Source of the DNA: Candidatus Acetothermia bacterium
GTDB taxonomy: Bacteria; Bipolaricaulota; Bipolaricaulia; UBA7950; UBA9294
Assembly: GCA_003545155.1 (NCBI GenBank)
Contig: DQCH01000007.1
Span: 1-7,097 of the forward strand
DNA length: 7,097 nucleotides
Direction of reading: 5' to 3'
Position numbers and translations under genes: made by a program. Position 1 is the first letter of the stretch. Each line of letters begins with the position of its first letter. The notes beneath the pieces are model-generated. The model ran no database searches and was not told where the DNA came from. It saw nothing but the letters and a program-made list of their open reading frames with translations. Shown here piece by piece: positions 5,462-7,097 of the stretch.

Positions 5462-6040
5462 TTGAACAAGGAAGTGCTCGAAAACAGGATCTTAAAGGTC
5501 CTGTTCAGCAAAGAGGCGATCCGGGTTCGGACAAAGGATCTTGGGAAGAGAATCTCGCACGACTACGGTGCAGGCGGTCTGGCACTTGACTTAAGCGCTC
5601 GTCCACCGCTTTTGGTTTGCGTTTTGCACGGAGCGCTTGTTTTTCTTGCCGACTTATCCCGGCAGATCCCGACCGAAGTCGAGTACGACTTCATCTGTGT
5701 GGCCTCTTATGGGAATGGAACCTCCCCAGGGGCGGTCCGCCTGATCAAGGACCTGGAGCGACCGATCCAAGGCCGTGACGTGTTGATCGTGGAGGATATC
5801 ATCGACACCGGCTACACGATCGACTACCTAAAGCGCAGTTTCTTAGCGCGCAAGCCTGCATCGATCAGGATCTGTACCCTTGTTGACAAGGTAGCTCGCC
5901 GCGAGAGGCCGGTCGATATCGATTACACCGGGTTTGTGCTCGAGCAGGATGAGTTTATCGTCGGCTACGGGATGGATTACGGGGAGCTTTATCGCAACCT
6001 CCCCTACATCGGCGTATTAAAGCCTGAGTTCATTCGGTAA
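5462..6040 (+). CDS. hpt: Hypoxanthine (guanine) phosphoribosyltransferase
   Basis: A 192-residue type I phosphoribosyltransferase that joins hypoxanthine and/or guanine to PRPP in purine salvage. The PRPP-binding signature VEDIIDTGYT is at 110-119; VLHGALVFLADL (54-65) is the first PRPP-contacting loop, SYGNGTSPG (82-90) the flexible loop, LVDK (140-143) carries the purine-recognising lysine, and FIVGYGMDY (165-173) closes the site. The start is TTG at 5462, supported by AGGAGGAA (5447-5454) 7 nt upstream; no ATG lies nearby. The N-terminus is slightly longer than in E. coli Hpt. It is 19 nt after fbp and very likely co-transcribed. Xanthine specificity cannot be excluded. Confidence 0.93.
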   Translation: MNKEVLENRILKVLFSKEAIRVRTKDLGKRISHDYGAGGLALDLSARPPLLVCVLHGALVFLADLSRQIPTEVEYDFICVASYGNGTSPGAVRLIKDLERPIQGRDVLIVEDIIDTGYTIDYLKRSFLARKPASIRICTLVDKVARRERPVDIDYTGFVLEQDEFIVGYGMDYGELYRNLPYIGVLKPEFIR

Positions 6041-6043
6041 AGA

Positions 6044-6126
6044 ACCCCGCAGCAAGTTGCTGGACATTCAAAGGCAAAAAGCTAAAGATCAACGGAGTTG
6101 GTCCTTATGCTGCAGTTTGATGTAGC
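6044..6126 (+). repeat. Right copy of the dispersed inverted repeat
   Basis: Begins 3 nt after the hpt stop codon and matches the reverse complement of 1-86. The 34 bases 6093-6126 differ from the left copy at one position; the proximal half is diverged, with small indels. The proximal end also holds a short palindrome CAGCAAGTTGCTG (6050-6062) that the left copy lacks. Both copies lie directly at a gene's 3' end in the same orientation relative to that gene. Confidence 0.75.
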
Positions 6127-6457
6127 TCTGTGTCTCATTGCAAGAAACGTCGCACACTCGGAGGAAACGTCGGGCACAAGACCCGACGCTACGGCCTTCT
6201 TTCGTAGCTCTGGGGGGTGTAATAAGCACCAAACGGAGTATTACACCCCCCAAGGAATTTATCTCCGACGTTGGCTGGGGCTTTTCTCCGACGTTAAGGG
6301 GGTACTTCCCCGGCCAGGCTCCATAGCAATTGTTGTCTTTACCCAGCGTCGCAACCCAATACCGCTGGCAAAGCTCCTTTGCCCTGTACCAGCCAATGGT
6401 GGATGGTGCCTGCGGCGAATTCCCGCTTTCCTCCCAGAAGCAAGCTTTAAGGTATAA
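6107..6457 (+). CDS. Hypothetical 116-residue ORF filling the hpt-tsaD gap (doubtful)
   Basis: ATG at 6107 follows GGAG (6094-6097) by 9 nt, and the frame stays open to TAA at 6455-6457, 14 nt before tsaD. The first codons (MLQFDVA) are repeated in the left copy with a silent change. Against it: the translation is rich in Cys, Arg and Pro, has no domain I recognise, and the DNA folds into many hairpins as an RNA or intergenic region would. It may be a decayed gene whose N-terminus is part of the repeat. A GTG at 6098 in the same frame is an alternative start. Confidence 0.25.
   Translation: MLQFDVALCLIARNVAHSEETSGTRPDATAFFRSSGGCNKHQTEYYTPQGIYLRRWLGLFSDVKGVLPRPGSIAIVVFTQRRNPIPLAKLLCPVPANGGWCLRRIPAFLPEASFKV
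6168..6383 (+). ncRNA. Possible structured RNA or mRNA leader (chain of hairpins)
   Basis: Successive stems can be drawn by eye: CGTCGGG/CCCGACG (6168-6174 with 6182-6188); GCTACG/CGTAGC (6188-6193 with 6203-6208); a 14-bp stem (6211-6224 with 6239-6252); TGGCTGGGG/CCCCGGCCA (6272-6280 with 6308-6316, one G-U pair); CCAGCG/CGCTGG (6343-6348 with 6363-6368); and GGCAAAG/CTTTGCC (6367-6373 with 6377-6383). An 11-base direct repeat TCTCCGACGTT occurs at 6262 and 6285. No stem ends in a T-tract, so these are not ordinary terminators. It matches no RNA family I know. The strand is assumed from tsaD; the other strand folds equally well. Confidence 0.35.
6211..6252. repeat. Perfect 14-bp inverted repeat
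   Basis: TGGGGGGTGTAATA (6211-6224) and TATTACACCCCCCA (6239-6252) are exact reverse complements around a 14-nt loop. There is no T-run after it, so it is not a standard intrinsic terminator. It could be a protein-binding site, a processed RNA hairpin or the relic of a small element. Confidence 0.7.
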
Positions 6458-6465
6458 AGCGGAGG
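6423..6465 (+). promoter_or_regulatory. tsaD ribosome-binding region with possible masking stem
   Basis: GGAGG (6461-6465) lies 6 nt before the tsaD ATG. CCGCTTT (6423-6429) can pair with AAAGCGG (6456-6462), covering the start of the ribosome-binding site, while GCTTTA/TAAAGC (6444-6449 with 6455-6460) forms a competing small hairpin. The two pairings exclude each other, which could tune translation; this is by-eye folding only. Confidence 0.3.
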
Positions 6466-6471
6466 CTTTTT

Positions 6472-7097
6472 ATGAACACCCCTTTCTACACCCTGGGAAT
6501 CGAGACCTCCTGCGATGAGACCGCCGTCGCCGTCCTTAAGGAAGAGACGAAGCTTGCCGCCAACCTTGTCTACTCCCAGGCAAAGCTACATTCCCGCTAC
6601 GGTGGGGTCGTCCCCGAGGTTGCCTCCCGCGACCACCTGCGTAAGCTCCCTTACCTGGTCAGGGAAATACTTGAACAGGCAGGGATCTCCATAGGCGATG
6701 TATCCCTTGTTGCTGCCACCTACGGCCCGGGGCTTGTCGGGCCGCTACTTGTCGGCCTCTCCCACGGCAAGGGACTCGCTTTCGGCCTCGGGGTCCCGTT
6801 TATCGGTGTCAACCACCTTGAAGGGCACATCTTTGCGCACCGACTGAATACTCCGGAGATGGAGCCTCCGTTCATGGCCCTGATCGTCTCCGGCGGGCAT
6901 ACCATCCTTGTTGTAGTGAAGCAATACGGCCGCTATCAGCTAGTCGGTTCGACTGTGGATGATGCCGCGGGTGAGGCGCTCGACAAGGTGGGAAAGCTGC
7001 TCGGAATTGACTATCCTGCTGGAGCACAACTCGACCGTCTCGCTCAGGAGGGCAATCCCAAAGCGATCCGTTTTCCCCGGCCGATGGAGGGCACCCC
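6472..7097 (+). CDS. tsaD: tRNA N6-adenosine threonylcarbamoyltransferase TsaD, 5' part
   Basis: The first 208 residues of TsaD (Kae1/YgjD family); the gene runs off the right edge, and the whole protein is usually about 330-350 residues. TsaD transfers threonylcarbamoyl from the AMP adduct made by TsaC to A37 of ANN-decoding tRNAs, working with TsaB and TsaE. Visible are the ASKHA nucleotide-binding start LGIETSCDET (8-17), YGPGLVGPLLVGL (84-96), the metal-binding histidines H115 and H119 in NHLEGH, SGGHT (140-144) and DDAAGEALDKVGKLLG (163-178). The ETSCDET form marks the bacterial type. ATG at 6472 follows GGAGG by 6 nt. No clear promoter is visible just upstream; it could be read from the fbp-hpt unit or from within the hairpin region. 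Confidence 0.97.
   Translation, partial: MNTPFYTLGIETSCDETAVAVLKEETKLAANLVYSQAKLHSRYGGVVPEVASRDHLRKLPYLVREILEQAGISIGDVSLVAATYGPGLVGPLLVGLSHGKGLAFGLGVPFIGVNHLEGHIFAHRLNTPEMEPPFMALIVSGGHTILVVVKQYGRYQLVGSTVDDAAGEALDKVGKLLGIDYPAGAQLDRLAQEGNPKAIRFPRPMEGT

Noticed and set aside
1..6126. Whole 6-kb block as a transposon bounded by inverted repeats
   Set aside because: It contains core metabolic genes and no transposase, and the repeats are diverged and sit at gene ends rather than at clean boundaries; no target-site duplication can be seen.
6161..6177. GAGGAAACGTCGGGC resembling the RNase P RNA GAGGAAAGUCCGGGC motif
   Set aside because: The other conserved RNase P regions are absent downstream and the match has changed key bases; likely chance.
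6399..6416. GGTGGATGGTGCCTGCGG resembling a T-box sequence
   Set aside because: There is no stem I specifier loop or terminator/antiterminator pair, and tsaD is not a usual T-box target.
6040..6470. CRISPR array
   Set aside because: Only single inverted repeats and one two-copy direct repeat are present; there are no regular repeat-spacer units and no cas genes.

Overview
The window looks like a piece of a bacterial chromosome, probably from a deep-branching and perhaps thermophilic lineage. The bacterial signs are Shine-Dalgarno sites, clear -35/-10 promoters and a bacterial-type TsaD. The deep-branching hint is the archaeal-type fructose-1,6-bisphosphate aldolase/phosphatase, together with a zinc-knuckle ATP sulfurylase. 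The exact phylum cannot be fixed from this sequence; Bipolaricaulota/Acetothermia or a similar group is only a guess.

Left part (1-1306, minus strand): an intact minimal nucleotidyltransferase (MNT) and HEPN toxin-antitoxin pair whose genes overlap by 4 nt. Upstream of it lie the remains of two other toxin genes, a HicA-like start (862-1017) and a HEPN N-terminus that has lost its start codon (1040-1123). This is a small accessory island.

Centre (1307-4143): a sulfur module. A TauE/SafE-type permease reads leftward. Divergently, a small ribbon-helix-helix (RHH) protein, APS kinase (cysC) and ATP sulfurylase (sat) form a tight operon reading rightward; the two enzymes together turn sulfate into PAPS. 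The intergenic region of about 120 bp holds one good promoter per direction. A 16-bp palindromic site, TACTmCAArAAGAGTA, occurs twice, once at each promoter. The simplest reading is that the RHH protein represses both units, including itself, so that transport and sulfate activation are switched together. This is the most interesting regulatory signal in the window.

Right part (4144-6040): a two-gene unit with its own promoter region, encoding the bifunctional FBP aldolase/phosphatase (gluconeogenesis) and a hypoxanthine phosphoribosyltransferase-like enzyme (purine salvage) started by TTG.

Far right (6041-7097): an intergenic stretch of about 430 bp, then the 5' part of tsaD (tRNA t6A37 modification), which runs off the window. 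The stretch begins with an 83-bp sequence that is an inverted, diverged copy of the first 86 bases of the window. It then shows a chain of hairpins, including a perfect 14-bp stem, and an open frame of 116 codons that could be either a gene or a by-product of a structured RNA. The two repeat copies each lie at the 3' end of a gene, and both keep a GGAG-N9-ATG start with a silent difference in codon 2. This suggests they are the 5' ends of a repeated gene or element.
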